Shown here: positions 33,308 to 42,680 of the stretch, piece after piece
How positions within the stretch are numbered: position 1 is the first letter of the stretch
How the letters are laid out: each line of letters opens with the position of its first letter
Origin: Bog-257 sp963846715
GTDB lineage: Bacteria > Acidobacteriota > Terriglobia > Terriglobales > Acidobacteriaceae
Direction: 5' to 3'
Length of the DNA stretch: 64,000 nt
NCBI GenBank assembly: GCA_963846715.1
Contig: CAWJXA010000004.1
Coordinates: 330,740 to 394,739, forward strand
Position numbers and translations under genes: made by a program
Notes under the pieces: generated by a model
What the model saw: the letters and a program-made list of their open reading frames with translations, nothing else
Told to the model about the DNA's origin: nothing
The model's database searches: none

Positions 33308-34891
33308 CTACCAGGTTCCCATGCGCAAGACCAACCCAGTGGAAAACTGCAGCCCATTCTGATAATTGACGCCATTCAGGTCTTGCGTCCAGGAATGCGA
33401 ATATTCCAGGCTGGCGACACGGAAGGCCAGCGCGTTGTTGATTCGATAATCCACGCCGGTTCCCGCGGCAATCGCAAAGCCGTTGGCATCCCAATTCTTG
33501 GTGTACAGGTGGTGAAGAGGATATCCCTGGTCGGCCTTTGGGGTGGCCGCGATAATCTCCTCTTTTAGTTCGGGGTACAGCAACTCCTGAGTCAGCTTAG
33601 TGCCGCCCACCAGAATCTGGGCATGCGGATTCCAGCGGCCCGAAGTCGACGGCGTCCAGCGAGGTCCGACCATGTAGCTGAACGAGTCACCGCTGAGATT
33701 AGTTGGAAGATCGAGCATTTTGCAGCCGTTCAGGTCCACCACGATCTGCCATGCCGCGGCAATGCGGATTGCTCCTGTTCCCCCGCCCCCTATGCAAGAG
33801 CCCTTGGCGTCGGTGCCTACGTAGGCCCGGTAGTTGGGAGTGATCGTGAACTCGAAAGGAGCAACCCCTTCCGGAGGATGCGCAGGCTTGCTTTCAGTCG
33901 CCTGTTCCATGAAGCTTTTCACTGCAGCCGCCTCGGGATAAGGCTTGAAGACGCCCGGGCGATCGTCCCGATGCCACGGAAGCTCACCTGTTAAGACATT
34001 GGCAAAGGAGCGCGAAGGGTTCAGTCCCCCGCGGGCCAGCAAACGAAGGTACGGACTTCTGGTGTGAGCTTCGATTGCCCGAATCACGTAACGGTCGATG
34101 GAGTCCTCGGCGAGGGTCCATGCCAAGCCGACCGAAGGGGTAATGACCTGGTCCACAAATCCGGTCTGCGGGAAGAAAGCCTGAATATGTCCCAGCGAGG
34201 CCTCACTCAAGGGGCCAATCTCGAACTGCAGGCTATAGAAGTAGGCGAACGCTGCTCCCCTGAGCTTTCCCTTCCAGTAGCGGCTGTTCTTGCCGAATTC
34301 CACCGTCCGAAAGGCGCGGTCGTTGTGTTGCCAGATAAATCCGGCCACAGCGCCCTGCATGGGATGTCCTACGTAGTTGACTAAAAATGGGTCGCCATCA
34401 GCCCAGCCGTGCAGGTTCTCCACCGAATCGAAGTAGCCGGGCCAAAACGGGGTGTGGAAGGCGTCGCGGGTTCCGTACTCAGTGGCGTAGCGAAAGGTAT
34501 GCTCGACGGCAAGGAACGCAAGTGAACTCTTAAATACGCCCGCCCAGGAAATTCCGTGCTCCTGTTGGGAGGCAGGAGATACTGCGATAATGCCGCTTCC
34601 GGACGCAGCTGCCGTCTCCCCGGAATCAAGCGGCGCATCCAGGGAACTGGATGACCGTGCAACTGGTGTGGAGACTTCAGAAGGTTCGCGAAGGACACCA
34701 GTGCGGGACGCATAAGCCGCAGTAGATTCATCATCTGGCAAGTTCAGAGAACTGGACGCCAACTCGGCGTCGGGCGCCGATGTGTCGGTGCTGTCGGCCG
34801 GGGCTTGGGCGCGAACATATACCGCACTGTTGAAGTACAGCAGGGCCACGCAAACGGCGGCAATAACACGCCCTCTGGTCAATATCGTCAT
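33308..34891 (-). CDS. Secreted outer-membrane-like protein of unknown function
   Basis: 527 residues. Sec signal peptide (MTILTRGRVIAAVCVALLYF..., cleavage after VRA). A Ser/Ala/Asp-rich low-complexity region follows (about 30-110). The rest has alternating aromatic/hydrophobic strands, the block NYVGHPMQGAVAGFIWQHND, and a C-terminal beta-strand ending in aromatic residues (GLQFSTGLVLRMGTW), the usual end of an outer-membrane barrel that the BAM machinery recognises. It resembles acidobacterial outer-membrane proteins that are not assigned to a function. Monocistronic. A region rich in A/T upstream (34892-35020) may hold its promoter. Confidence 0.7.
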   Translation of the reverse strand: MTILTRGRVIAAVCVALLYFNSAVYVRAQAPADSTDTSAPDAELASSSLNLPDDESTAAYASRTGVLREPSEVSTPVARSSSSLDAPLDSGETAAASGSGIIAVSPASQQEHGISWAGVFKSSLAFLAVEHTFRYATEYGTRDAFHTPFWPGYFDSVENLHGWADGDPFLVNYVGHPMQGAVAGFIWQHNDRAFRTVEFGKNSRYWKGKLRGAAFAYFYSLQFEIGPLSEASLGHIQAFFPQTGFVDQVITPSVGLAWTLAEDSIDRYVIRAIEAHTRSPYLRLLARGGLNPSRSFANVLTGELPWHRDDRPGVFKPYPEAAAVKSFMEQATESKPAHPPEGVAPFEFTITPNYRAYVGTDAKGSCIGGGGTGAIRIAAAWQIVVDLNGCKMLDLPTNLSGDSFSYMVGPRWTPSTSGRWNPHAQILVGGTKLTQELLYPELKEEIIAATPKADQGYPLHHLYTKNWDANGFAIAAGTGVDYRINNALAFRVASLEYSHSWTQDLNGVNYQNGLQFSTGLVLRMGTW

Positions 34892-35020
34892 ATCAGCCTA
34901 CAACCAGATCTCTGGGGATTATGGTGAGCCTTTAGAATGCCTGATTTCTTCGCGTTTGGGAACTAGCAAAAGTTACAGATTGTCAGACGTTTACCTTAAT
35001 TTCGCCACGAGTTTTGAAGC

Positions 35021-35048
35021 AAAAAGAGAGCCACCCCGAAAGGTGGCT
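35021..35048 (-). terminator. Rho-independent terminator
   Basis: AGCCACC (35029-35035) pairs with GGTGGCT (35042-35048), followed on the minus strand by CTCTTTTT. It ends the DUF4097 gene and any read-through from the adaptor gene. Confidence 0.82.
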
Positions 35049-35069
35049 GTAGCAGTCAATGCTTTGGTC

Positions 35070-35975
35070 TTAGCGGATGTCTATATCGCCGGAGCCGCTG
35101 GAAACTTCCACCTCGGGACCACCGCCGCGAACCGCCCCTTTCAGCTCATGCCGGCCGAGTGAACCTTGGACGGTGATTGGGAGATCGGAGTGAATGGAAC
35201 CAGAGCTGGTGTGCACATTCAGATTGAAGCCACCGGCGCCGACCGCCAGCCGAACCGATCCTGAGCCGGTATGCAAGCTCCAGGGGCCACCAACGCTGCC
35301 GTCCGCGCTGAGATCGCCGCTGCCGCTACGTGCATGCAGTCCACCCTTGACGCCTCGAACGTGGACGCCACCGGAACCGGTCTGCACGTCCACATCGCCC
35401 GAGCCAGTGAGGTCGGCTTCAATGTCACCGCTGCCAGTCTGGGCATTAAATGGGGCCGCCACGTTCTCTGCCCGGATGCTGCCACTTCCCGTCTGCACCC
35501 GCGAGCGTCCCCCCAGCTCCCGGACCCGGATGTCGCCCGATCCCGTCTGGGCCTGCACCTCGGCGCGTACTCCCTCAATTCCGAGGGCACCGGAGCCGCT
35601 ATGCGCTTGCACGCTAGTATCGGCGGGAACGGTGATCTCGTAGCTGATGGAGACGTGACGGCGCGCATCCTCAGGCAGGTTGTAGCCGATACGGATGCTG
35701 TTTGCGTTCTGCTGAATCGGGGGATTGGATTCGACGGAGCGCACGACACTTTCGGCGCTGGAGAACCAGTCATTGCTGGAGTGGACGGTTCCATGGATCA
35801 CCACCTGATTAGCCCCACCAGCCTTGACCGTGATATCGCCCGAGCCCGTGGTGATATCTAGGCTGGCGGTCCCGGAGACTTGCAGCGTGCGATCAAAATG
35901 GCCTTCGACGCGGGCATGCAGCAGCGCCGGAGCCAGCAGGAGAGCAAGGAAAATGGCAGTGCAGTGTTTTTTCAT
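35070..35975 (-). CDS. Exported DUF4097 beta-helix protein
   Basis: 301 residues with a Sec signal peptide (MKKHCTAIFLALLLAPALLHA). The mature part repeats a TGSGDI-type unit about a dozen times (for example TGSGDIRVRELGG, TGSGSIRAENVAA, SGSGDLSADGSVG), giving a right-handed beta-helix of the DUF4097 family. A polar tail ends in SSGSGDIDIR. These proteins are thought to be envelope-associated; the function is not known. It follows an efflux adaptor gene after 79 bases and probably shares its transcript, ending at the hairpin at 35021-35048. Confidence 0.85.
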   Translation of the reverse strand: MKKHCTAIFLALLLAPALLHARVEGHFDRTLQVSGTASLDITTGSGDITVKAGGANQVVIHGTVHSSNDWFSSAESVVRSVESNPPIQQNANSIRIGYNLPEDARRHVSISYEITVPADTSVQAHSGSGALGIEGVRAEVQAQTGSGDIRVRELGGRSRVQTGSGSIRAENVAAPFNAQTGSGDIEADLTGSGDVDVQTGSGGVHVRGVKGGLHARSGSGDLSADGSVGGPWSLHTGSGSVRLAVGAGGFNLNVHTSSGSIHSDLPITVQGSLGRHELKGAVRGGGPEVEVSSGSGDIDIR

Positions 35976-36054
35976 GTTGCCTCGCAGGAACGCGGTGGCT
36001 GCGTTACAAGAACTTGGGCTGCCGTTGGCGGCAGCCCAGGGAAGATTGCTTCAA

Positions 36055-37266
36055 TTACTGCTGCAGAACTACCTGTTCGCCTTCTTTGAGGCCCGAGAGT
36101 ACCTCAGTCTTTGCGCCGTTTGAGATTCCGATGTTGATTGCCATCTTGCGCATTCCGTCCTTGCCCTTCGGGTCAGGCACGTCCACGGATGCCTTCTTGT
36201 CTTTGTCGTAGAGGATTGCGCCTTCCGGAATCATCAGCACGTTCTTGTGCTCATCAAGGATGATCTCGGCATTAGCGGTCATTTCGGCTTTCAGTTCGCC
36301 CCCGGGATTGTTGATGGATACCCGCACCTCGAACGTGGTCACGTTGTCCTTCTCCACGCCCATCGGCGAAATCTTAGTTACGTGCCCGGTGAACGTTTTG
36401 TCCTTGAACGTTTCCACTCGGATACGCGCAGGCTGTCCCAGATAGACCTTTCCAATGTCGCTCTCGTCCACCTTGCCCTTTACGTATACTTCGCTCGTGT
36501 CGCCCAGGGTCATGACCAACGTGGCGCCCGAGCCCAAAACCAGAATCGAGCTGACCGCATCGCCGACTTCCACGTCACGCGAAAGCACAACCCCATCAAT
36601 GGGGGCGACGATCGTGGTATAGCTGAGTTGTTCCTCGAGCTGATTCAGGCTGGCCTGATCTTTTTTCACTTGCGCCTGGGCCTGCGCAACCTTAGCTTTG
36701 TTTACCGTGTATTGTGCTCGCGCCAGGTCACGCTTGTTGACCGCCATAATATAGCCTCGCTGCGCATCGTCGAGGGTGGACTGCGATACGACGCCGTCCT
36801 TCGACATTTCCTGAGCGCGTTCATAGGCCCGCTGCAAAGTGGGAATGTCGACGCCTTCGGCATCCACCTCAGCGCGCTTCAGATCGGCTTCGGCGCCCTT
36901 GAGGTTGGCATCCGACGAGAGCAATTGGGCGCGACCGGAATTAACCTGCGCCTCGATTTCAATCTTGTCGAGTTCTGCGAGCACCTGGCCTGCCTTTACT
37001 TTGTCGCCAGTGTCCACGTACAGCTTTTTGACGATGCCGCTGGCCTTCGACTTGATCTCGACCTTCGTGATGGGAGTGACTTTGCCCGTCGCGACCACAC
37101 TCTTGGCAAGGTCACCCTTTTCCACCTTTGCCAGCTTGGTGGGATCGATCTTGGTGCCGCCCCGGGTCGCTGCCACCGCAACGATCACTAACGCCAGGAC
37201 CGCAACCGTCACGATCGAAATGATGATCCAGCGCTTCTTCTTTTTCTTACCGTTGCCGTTAGCCAC
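36055..37266 (-). CDS. HlyD/MacA-type periplasmic adaptor
   Basis: 403 residues. An N-terminal anchor (IIISIVTVAVLALVIVAVAA, about 13-33) after a poly-lysine start is followed by lipoyl-like half motifs (KVTPITKVEIKSKASGIVKK), a long coiled-coil hairpin (about 100-190), the second lipoyl half (APIDGVVLSRDVEVGDAV), a beta-barrel and the membrane-proximal domain. These adaptors bridge an inner-membrane ABC or RND pump and an outer-membrane channel. No MacB-type permease or TolC-like gene is in the window next to it, so its partners lie elsewhere. Downstream is the DUF4097 gene. Confidence 0.88.
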   Translation of the reverse strand: MANGNGKKKKKRWIIISIVTVAVLALVIVAVAATRGGTKIDPTKLAKVEKGDLAKSVVATGKVTPITKVEIKSKASGIVKKLYVDTGDKVKAGQVLAELDKIEIEAQVNSGRAQLLSSDANLKGAEADLKRAEVDAEGVDIPTLQRAYERAQEMSKDGVVSQSTLDDAQRGYIMAVNKRDLARAQYTVNKAKVAQAQAQVKKDQASLNQLEEQLSYTTIVAPIDGVVLSRDVEVGDAVSSILVLGSGATLVMTLGDTSEVYVKGKVDESDIGKVYLGQPARIRVETFKDKTFTGHVTKISPMGVEKDNVTTFEVRVSINNPGGELKAEMTANAEIILDEHKNVLMIPEGAILYDKDKKASVDVPDPKGKDGMRKMAINIGISNGAKTEVLSGLKEGEQVVLQQ

Positions 37267-37616
37267 TGTCGCCTCCCTGAGCGGGCAGGATTACGTTCTG
37301 ATGATTGGTACGAGCGGGGCTCAGGATTAAGTTCCGTGGACGACAGGAAACCGGACGAGGCTCGCCCCTGCCAAGGTTTTAGACAGTTAGGGTAGGGAGT
37401 TCGGTAGCAGGAATCCGCAAATTCAGTGGTAGAGCGTGGGGATCCTCAGAGGAATGCTTTCGAACACCCCCAACCCAAGCAAAAGCGGCTTGGGTGGGGT
37501 GCCCGAGGGAGCACCCGGCAAGAGCCATCGACAGTTGCGTGGAGTGGCAGTTGAGTGTATGTTGTCGGTCGGGCGGGAGTCCGTAGGCGAGGTGTGGTCA
37601 GAGAACAGGAGCGACC
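37267..37616. other. Intergenic region with a hairpin
   Basis: Divergent spacer with no gene seen. Near 37463-37500 there is a strong hairpin: ACCCAAGC pairs with GCTTGGGT, extended by CACCCC and GGGGTG with a bulge, and a shorter GTGC/GCAC dyad follows. No T-tract. AGGAG at 37607-37611 serves the next gene, which starts with TTG. Confidence 0.5.
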
Positions 37617-38162
37617 TTGCGTGACTCGATCCTCAGAACGCTGGCTTTCTCTGTACTAGTGTTACAGCTCTTGCCGATGAGCGCTCTGTGCCAAGCGCCG
37701 GCATCGGACACGCATACTGGAGTATTGTTCCATAGAAAGCTTGCTTGGAGCGCCAGGTTCCAAGCGGAGCAGTTTGTGCAAAAGAGATTTCATCAGTGCG
37801 GCGACGACTATTTCAGAAAGGAGTATCTGGAGCTTTCCGTGGACGATCAACATACTTACGTTTACCAGTACAAGAATTTGGAATGGACGCTCGTGCCGCA
37901 GCCGGTTTCCGAGGTTGACAAGCTGAATGGGACGGATTGGCGCGCGGAAATCGTAGTTAAAGCCTCCGCCGTCAGATCTACGAGCGACTTGAACGAGTCG
38001 CATCCTGGTTGGCTTATGTGGGGTGCGGACTACAAAGTCACATTTACTCAGGAGCGCAGGGGCGAAATCTGGCACACAGATGATAATCTCAACGGCTATT
38101 TGACCGTACCGCTCAGTTGCAGCGAGATTGAGCAACTGCTCGCCACGTTAAAGACACGCTAG
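37617..38162 (+). CDS. Secreted protein of unknown function
   Basis: 181 residues; not recognised. TTG start with AGGAG six bases upstream. A signal peptide is present (SILRTLAFSVLVLQLLPMSALCQA, cleavage near residue 26). The mature part has no transmembrane segment and contains a run of Trp/Tyr/Asp/Glu-rich strands (DDQHTYVYQYKNLEWTLVPQ, GWLMWGADYKVTFTQE) and two or three cysteines that could form a disulfide. Probably a small periplasmic domain. Alone, convergent with a VOC gene after 23 bases. Confidence 0.6.
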   Translation: MRDSILRTLAFSVLVLQLLPMSALCQAPASDTHTGVLFHRKLAWSARFQAEQFVQKRFHQCGDDYFRKEYLELSVDDQHTYVYQYKNLEWTLVPQPVSEVDKLNGTDWRAEIVVKASAVRSTSDLNESHPGWLMWGADYKVTFTQERRGEIWHTDDNLNGYLTVPLSCSEIEQLLATLKTR

Positions 38163-38185
38163 CTTTCCCGCGCCTCCGCCGTTCG

Positions 38186-38983
38186 CTACTTCTCCTCTTT
38201 AGGCATGTGCTGGAACAGCGCGAACACCGCGCCTTGCGGATCGGCGAGCACCGCGAAGCGGCCGACGTTCTCCATCGTCATGGGAGACAGGTAAAACTTC
38301 GCTCCCAAGGCTTTGGCTTTATCGGCGAAGGCGTCACAGTTGGACGCATTGAAGTACGGCAGCCAATGCGGTGGCGTGCCAGGCCGGCGATCTGACACCG
38401 GAGGTATGCCTCCGATGAAGTGCTCGCCATTCTTGATGTGAAGGTAGTTATGTTCGGGGTCTTCGTCATCGGACATAAGCTGCCAGCCGAACAGTTCGCT
38501 GTAAAACTTGCCGGCACGTTGCGGATCGGGAGTGCTGAGGTCGGCCCAGCACAGAGTGCCATCCACGTGCGCAATCCCGATACCCTTACTTTTTTTTGCT
38601 TCCCACGCGCAAAACACCGCCCCCGTCGGATCCTGCAGCACCGCCATCCGGCCAGCATCGAAGACATCGAAGGCGCCCTTTAGAAGCGTGCCTCCAAGTT
38701 CCGCGGCCCGCTTGGCGGCATCGTCGGCGCTGGCCACCATGATGTACAGCATCCAGTGCGGAGGCACACCCTGCGAACGCTGGTCGGGCCGTAAGGTGTA
38801 GGCGGCGGCTGCGTCGCGCCCTTCCAGCCTGAAGATGGTGTAGAAGTCGTCCGGCCCCATCGGCATGTCGTTGGGAGCCCATCCAAACAGCGATTGATAA
38901 AACGATTTGGCGGCGGCCTGGTCAGTAGTGCCTAACTCGATCCAGCAGAATGAGCCCGTGGGGTGGGAATCGATATGTGACAT
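38186..38983 (-). CDS. Two-domain VOC (glyoxalase-like) protein
   Basis: 265 residues with two vicinal-oxygen-chelate domains, each beginning with the family pattern: FCWIELGTTDQAAAKSFY and LCWADLSTPDQRAGKFY-type (residues about 12-30 and 143-165), each containing the FYxxLFGW block. This architecture is that of CGA16-like/secreted-antigen homologues, with unknown substrates. No metal ligands can be confirmed without alignment. Cytoplasmic, monocistronic. GTGGGATC-type upstream sequence was not analysed further. Confidence 0.85.
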   Translation of the reverse strand: MSHIDSHPTGSFCWIELGTTDQAAAKSFYQSLFGWAPNDMPMGPDDFYTIFRLEGRDAAAAYTLRPDQRSQGVPPHWMLYIMVASADDAAKRAAELGGTLLKGAFDVFDAGRMAVLQDPTGAVFCAWEAKKSKGIGIAHVDGTLCWADLSTPDPQRAGKFYSELFGWQLMSDDEDPEHNYLHIKNGEHFIGGIPPVSDRRPGTPPHWLPYFNASNCDAFADKAKALGAKFYLSPMTMENVGRFAVLADPQGAVFALFQHMPKEEK

Positions 38984-39081
38984 GGGCGGAGATTATACCT
39001 GGGGCAGAGCGATGGTCAACCGAAGGCGCCAAACCCGACGCCGTTCCTCTTCGAAACGGAGCAGAGTAGATTTCTCGGCAA

Positions 39082-39109
39082 ATATAAAAGGCGCACCCGA
39101 AAGTGCGCC
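39082..39109 (-). terminator. Rho-independent terminator of the helicase gene
   Basis: GGCGCAC (39090-39096) pairs with GTGCGCC (39103-39109), followed on the minus strand by TTTTATATT. Located 27 bases after the stop. Confidence 0.85.
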
Positions 39110-39135
39110 CAGTCAAAACATCGGTTGGTGAAAGC

Positions 39136-40371
39136 TTACGAGAAAACCTCGCCCACCATGGCCGAAAGCGTCCTCGACGGAAGAGTGTTGCGCACCGGGC
39201 GGTCATGCACGATGCGGTCTTCGCCCACCAGCTGTTTGCGCGTGATACGCAGCTTTAGCGCCCGCTCGATCGAGCGAAGCTCCGCTACCTCGGCGCCGGA
39301 TACCAGCGTCGATGCGCGTCCGCGCAATCCCGCTCGTCCGGTGCGTCCCACACGATGGATGAAGTCCTCGGGAATTGCCGGCAAATCATAGTTGATGACA
39401 TGCGCAATGTTCTGTACGTCGATGCCCCGCGAGGCAACGTCGGTAGCTACCAGGACCTTGAACCGGCCAGCGTCAAAACCGGCAAGCGCGCCCGACCGCT
39501 GTGACTGGGTGCGGTCGCCGTGGATCATCGCCGCGGCGAAACCGTCGCGCACCAGACTCTTCGCCAGTCGCTCAGTACCGCGCTTCGTACGGGCGAACAC
39601 CAGGGTGCGTCCCTTCTCGGCGTAGAGGAGCTGCCGCAGGACCTCGGACTTCTCGGCTGCCGACACCTCAAAAGCGTGCAGTTCGACCGTGTCGGCCGGT
39701 TTGGAGATGGAACCCTGCGCAATGCGAACCGGCTTGCGCATATAGTCGTTGACTAGTCCGGCGACAGAGGCTTCCAGCGTTGCTGAGAAGCACAGCGTCT
39801 GGCGCTCACGCGGCAGAACGGCTGCGATGCGACGGATCGCCGGCAGGAAGCCCATATCAAGCATGCGATCGGCTTCATCGAGAACCAGGATCTTCACCTG
39901 TTCCAGGCGAACCAGCTTGCGGCCAAGGAAATCTTCCAAGCGTCCGGGCGTGGCAACGATGACTCTGGCTCCGGACCGTAGGGCGTGAATTTGCGCTTTC
40001 TCGGCCAAGCCGCCGATTACGAGCGCCGCGGGCGCGAGTTTCTTCTCGCGCAATTTTTCGTACTGCTCGTGGACCTGCATCGCGAGTTCGCGGGTGGGTA
40101 CCAAGACCAGCGCTTCCGGATTGCGAGACGAAGTCTGCAACAGGCGCTCAATCAAGGGCACCAGGAAGGCAAGGGTCTTGCCAGTGCCGGTTTGGGCCGT
40201 GGCCAAGACGTCTCGGCCCGCAAGAGCGTGCGGGATCGCTTCCGCCTGAATGGCGGTGGGGGTAATGAAATTAGCAACTGCCAGCTTCTGCTTAAGTTCA
40301 GCAGATAGAGGCATTTCTGAAAATTGTGTCAATCGAATTGTACTTTCTGGAGGGGCGTCTCGCGATTGCAT
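39136..40371 (-). CDS. DEAD-box RNA helicase, RhlE-like
   Basis: 411 residues. All core motifs are present: Q motif (TPTAIQAEAIP), Walker A AQTGTGKT, PTRELAMQ, the DEAD box LDEADRMLDMG, SAT (FSATL), then the second RecA domain with VFARTKRGTERLAKSL, ATDVASRGIDV and HRVGRTGR. The C-terminal extension is only about 40 residues and lacks the long basic tail of RhlE, so it is a compact version. It remodels RNA, for example in ribosome assembly or mRNA decay. Monocistronic with its own terminator. Start at ATG 40371; a start at MPLSAELKQ is a later alternative. Confidence 0.92.
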   Translation of the reverse strand: MQSRDAPPESTIRLTQFSEMPLSAELKQKLAVANFITPTAIQAEAIPHALAGRDVLATAQTGTGKTLAFLVPLIERLLQTSSRNPEALVLVPTRELAMQVHEQYEKLREKKLAPAALVIGGLAEKAQIHALRSGARVIVATPGRLEDFLGRKLVRLEQVKILVLDEADRMLDMGFLPAIRRIAAVLPRERQTLCFSATLEASVAGLVNDYMRKPVRIAQGSISKPADTVELHAFEVSAAEKSEVLRQLLYAEKGRTLVFARTKRGTERLAKSLVRDGFAAAMIHGDRTQSQRSGALAGFDAGRFKVLVATDVASRGIDVQNIAHVINYDLPAIPEDFIHRVGRTGRAGLRGRASTLVSGAEVAELRSIERALKLRITRKQLVGEDRIVHDRPVRNTLPSRTLSAMVGEVFS

Positions 40372-40561
40372 TTAAGTGCATGCGATTCGCGAAGAAACTT
40401 CTGATGCCGCTCAATGGTTTATGGGCGCTTTGAAGAAACGGAAGCAGGAAAGGCGGGAAATCAGATCAGCAAATCGGATCGGACTGTCGCACCACAAGCG
40501 AACCGTGGCTAATAGCGTCTAGAAGAAGTGTATCACAGGTCTGTGGAATTAAGGGCGGGAA

Positions 40562-40585
40562 GCAGCGGCCCTGGTCGGCCGCTGC
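40562..40585 (-). terminator. Stem-loop downstream of a small gene
   Basis: GCAGCGGCC (40562-40570) pairs perfectly with GGCCGCTGC (40577-40585), 7 bases after the stop of the small basic protein. No T-tract follows on the minus strand, so termination strength is uncertain. Confidence 0.5.
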
Positions 40586-40592
40586 CCGGTAA

Positions 40593-40808
40593 TTATTTCG
40601 CAAAGTCATGAAAATCAAAGCCTTGCGGCTGACCTTCTTCGTCGTGGGTGACCACTAAATCGGCCACGGATTGGGTGACGGGAGCCTCGCCCTCAGCGTC
40701 GGTTTGCTGCTTGCGCTGTGCCTTCTTCTGGGCCTTTTCGGCCTGTTTCTCCTGACGGGATCGTTCTTTTTGGCGCTTGGTAAAGGATGGACGTGAGTTT
40801 CCGGCCAT
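40593..40808 (-). CDS. Small charged coiled-coil protein
   Basis: 71 residues from ATG 40808, which follows GAGGAG. The N-terminal half is a Lys/Arg/Gln/Glu-rich helix (KRQKERSRQEKQAEKAQKKA), the C-terminal half is acidic (TDAEGEAPVTQSVADLVVTHDEEG). No known domain was recognised. It resembles small charged acidobacterial proteins that might bind nucleic acid. An upstream extension of 38 residues is available but has no ribosome site. Followed by the hairpin at 40562-40585. Confidence 0.65.
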   Translation of the reverse strand: MAGNSRPSFTKRQKERSRQEKQAEKAQKKAQRKQQTDAEGEAPVTQSVADLVVTHDEEGQPQGFDFHDFAK

Positions 40809-41199
40809 ACATGCTCCTCTCAGCTCAATCAATCTGATCGGCGATACTACCTCCATCATACATGCTTGCTCGCCCCGGTTCCACGGCACCTCGAATCTCG
40901 TCCCTGGTGCCATCAGCAACAAAAAATGCCCACAACCGATTCAGGATTGTCGGGCCTTGGTTAGCTGCCCGGCGTTGCGTTTTCATCCTGCGCACAAGAC
41001 CCTACCAAGCAAGTCTGCGGCCGGTAAGACGTGGGCGTGCTGATCCAACAACAGCCATTGGGCTGAAGAGTAGCTGAAGAAAAGCATTTCTGGTATCAGC
41101 GAGCAGGAAGACTGGTTGAGAAGGAGTTCCTCGTAGAGCGGCCTTGTATCGAAGGCGTCCAGGATGCATTCGCTCCGGGATTTCACAGCTTGGTGCAAA
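40809..41199. other. Intergenic region
   Basis: No credible gene. It is the left part of a slightly AT-richer zone that runs to about 43000. Short frames on either strand lack ribosome sites and family features. Confidence 0.5.
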
Positions 41200-41550
41200 C
41201 TAGGCCTCAGGTCGGCTCGTCTTTAATGGCAGCCATCCATTGCGAAAGCTGATGGCCACTGCATGTGTACGGTTATCGGCTCCCAGCTTCAGGTTAATGG
41301 TTCTCAGCATATTCTTGACCGCCTGCAGTGATGTCTGAAAATGTTTCGCGATGTCGCCGTTCTCGTATCCGTACGATAAAAGCTCAAGGAGGTGTAGCTC
41401 TTTCTTGGTCAGAATAGTTCCTCCGTCGCCGGCAATAGGCGAAGGGATTTCGGAAAACTCATGATGCTTAGCGATGGTTAGATGAGCGGTCTTTGTCCGC
41501 CGTGATTTGGTAGGTGCAAAATGATTGCTCGACGACAATATTTTTTTCAT
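41200..41550 (-). CDS. LuxR/NarL-type helix-turn-helix protein
   Basis: 116 residues. The C-terminal 65 residues are a LuxR/GerE DNA-binding domain: LTKKELHLLELLSYGYENGDIAKHFQTSLQ, with VKNMLRTINLKLGADNRTHAV as recognition helix and tail. There is no receiver domain; the N-terminal 45 residues are basic and Thr/Ser-rich. It may be a stand-alone regulator of the neighbouring signalling or motility genes; targets are unknown. It lies alone in an AT-richer region. Confidence 0.8.
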   Translation of the reverse strand: MKKILSSSNHFAPTKSRRTKTAHLTIAKHHEFSEIPSPIAGDGGTILTKKELHLLELLSYGYENGDIAKHFQTSLQAVKNMLRTINLKLGADNRTHAVAISFRNGWLPLKTSRPEA

Positions 41551-42281
41551 ATGAATCCAGGAGTAAGCAGCCTCTGCAAGTACTGCGGTTCAATCGCACC
41601 CCACCATGGAACTCCAAAGCTAATCGTCTGACTCGACAAGAATATGTACATACATTGCTTATGAAATCAAAAACCTCGGCGATAGAGTACTGCCATCAGA
41701 CCAATTTCGGTACCACTTTCTTCTACGAACGGATGGCGACACAATATAGGCATCAACGTGGATTCCATGGTGGTCGGTAAGCGCCGGTTTTCGGGAGCTT
41801 GGATCCCCCATCTGCTCTCTCGACCTAGAAATTGGGAAGGGGTTTGACCCCTTGGCTTTCATTCCGAAGATCTGGCGAGGCGCAAATGGATAGGCCGTCC
41901 CAGGTCCGCAAAAAAACACGGGTGAGTCCAGTATCGTCGCTTCAACGATCAATAGCGGCGCGCTGCAGATCAAGCTATTCCGCGATACCACGAAGTCGGT
42001 GAGTTTGCACCGATCAAATTGGTTGCCCGTAGGATCAAATTTGTTCATCCCCTGCGATGAATTCGGCGTTATAGCAGCATTTTCTTGAGGCGAGTAAAAG
42101 TTTCCCGCCTCTACCAAACCTGCTCAAGTAACCCCAATGTTTTCTTGGTCGGTTCTGTTGGCACCGGCATTGCAATACGTTATCAGTGAAGTTCGGTGCC
42201 ATTCGCACAGGGTATGCACAGTCTCGAGTTCGCTGACGCCGAAAAAGTCTTATGACAGCTGCGATACATCCGGGAGTGTAC
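41551..42281. other. Intergenic region, AT-richer
   Basis: About 730 bases with no credible gene. A perfect palindrome TATGTACATA lies at 41643-41652 near the luxR-like start. Minus-strand frames of 70-150 residues exist, but lack family features or ribosome binding sites. GGGAG at 42272-42276 serves the next gene. Confidence 0.5.
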
Positions 42282-42680
42282 ATGCAACCACGCCGTAGAG
42301 CTATCTTGTGTCTATGTCATGACGCCACGATGCTCCAAGTGCGGCAGATGTTACTCGAGCACTTTGGATATAAAGTCTGGCCCACCCGTTCAGTTGAAGA
42401 CGCCACCAGCCTCGCGGGCAACATTTGTCCCGATATGCTGTTGATGGACCATAATTATCCGGGCGTTGATCTGGAGCATGTGGCGCAACAAGTAAAACGA
42501 GCTTGTCCCGAGGTAATTACAGTCGTGCTATCTCCTTACTTCGCGATTCACAACTCCTCTGACACAGCGGTCGATCGCTTTGTGCCGCGTGACGAGGAAC
42601 CTGACGCGCTAGTTGCTCGAATAGAAGAGCTTTTCGCGCAAAAGGCTGAAGCAGATGAGCTCAGTCCCGAGATAAATTAG
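42282..42680 (+). CDS. Degenerate receiver-domain protein
   Basis: 132 residues from ATG 42282, chosen over ATG 42252 because GGGAG lies 5 bases upstream. The CheY-like fold is recognisable: ILCLCHDATMLQVRQMLLEHFGYKV, then DMLLMDHNYPGVD with the phospho-acceptor-like Asp, then DRFVPRDEEPDALV. The acidic pair after the first strand (DD in normal receivers) is replaced by CHD, and the Lys near the end is not evident, so phosphorylation is doubtful. It may be a stand-alone decoy receiver. The region is AT-richer than neighbours. Confidence 0.6.
   Translation: MQPRRRAILCLCHDATMLQVRQMLLEHFGYKVWPTRSVEDATSLAGNICPDMLLMDHNYPGVDLEHVAQQVKRACPEVITVVLSPYFAIHNSSDTAVDRFVPRDEEPDALVARIEELFAQKAEADELSPEIN

Noticed and set aside
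40983..41198. 71-residue minus-strand frame directly after the luxR-like gene
   Set aside because: TTG start, no Shine-Dalgarno and no recognisable domain.
41659..42117. 152-residue minus-strand frame
   Set aside because: No ribosome site, no family features, unusual composition and no homologue recognised.
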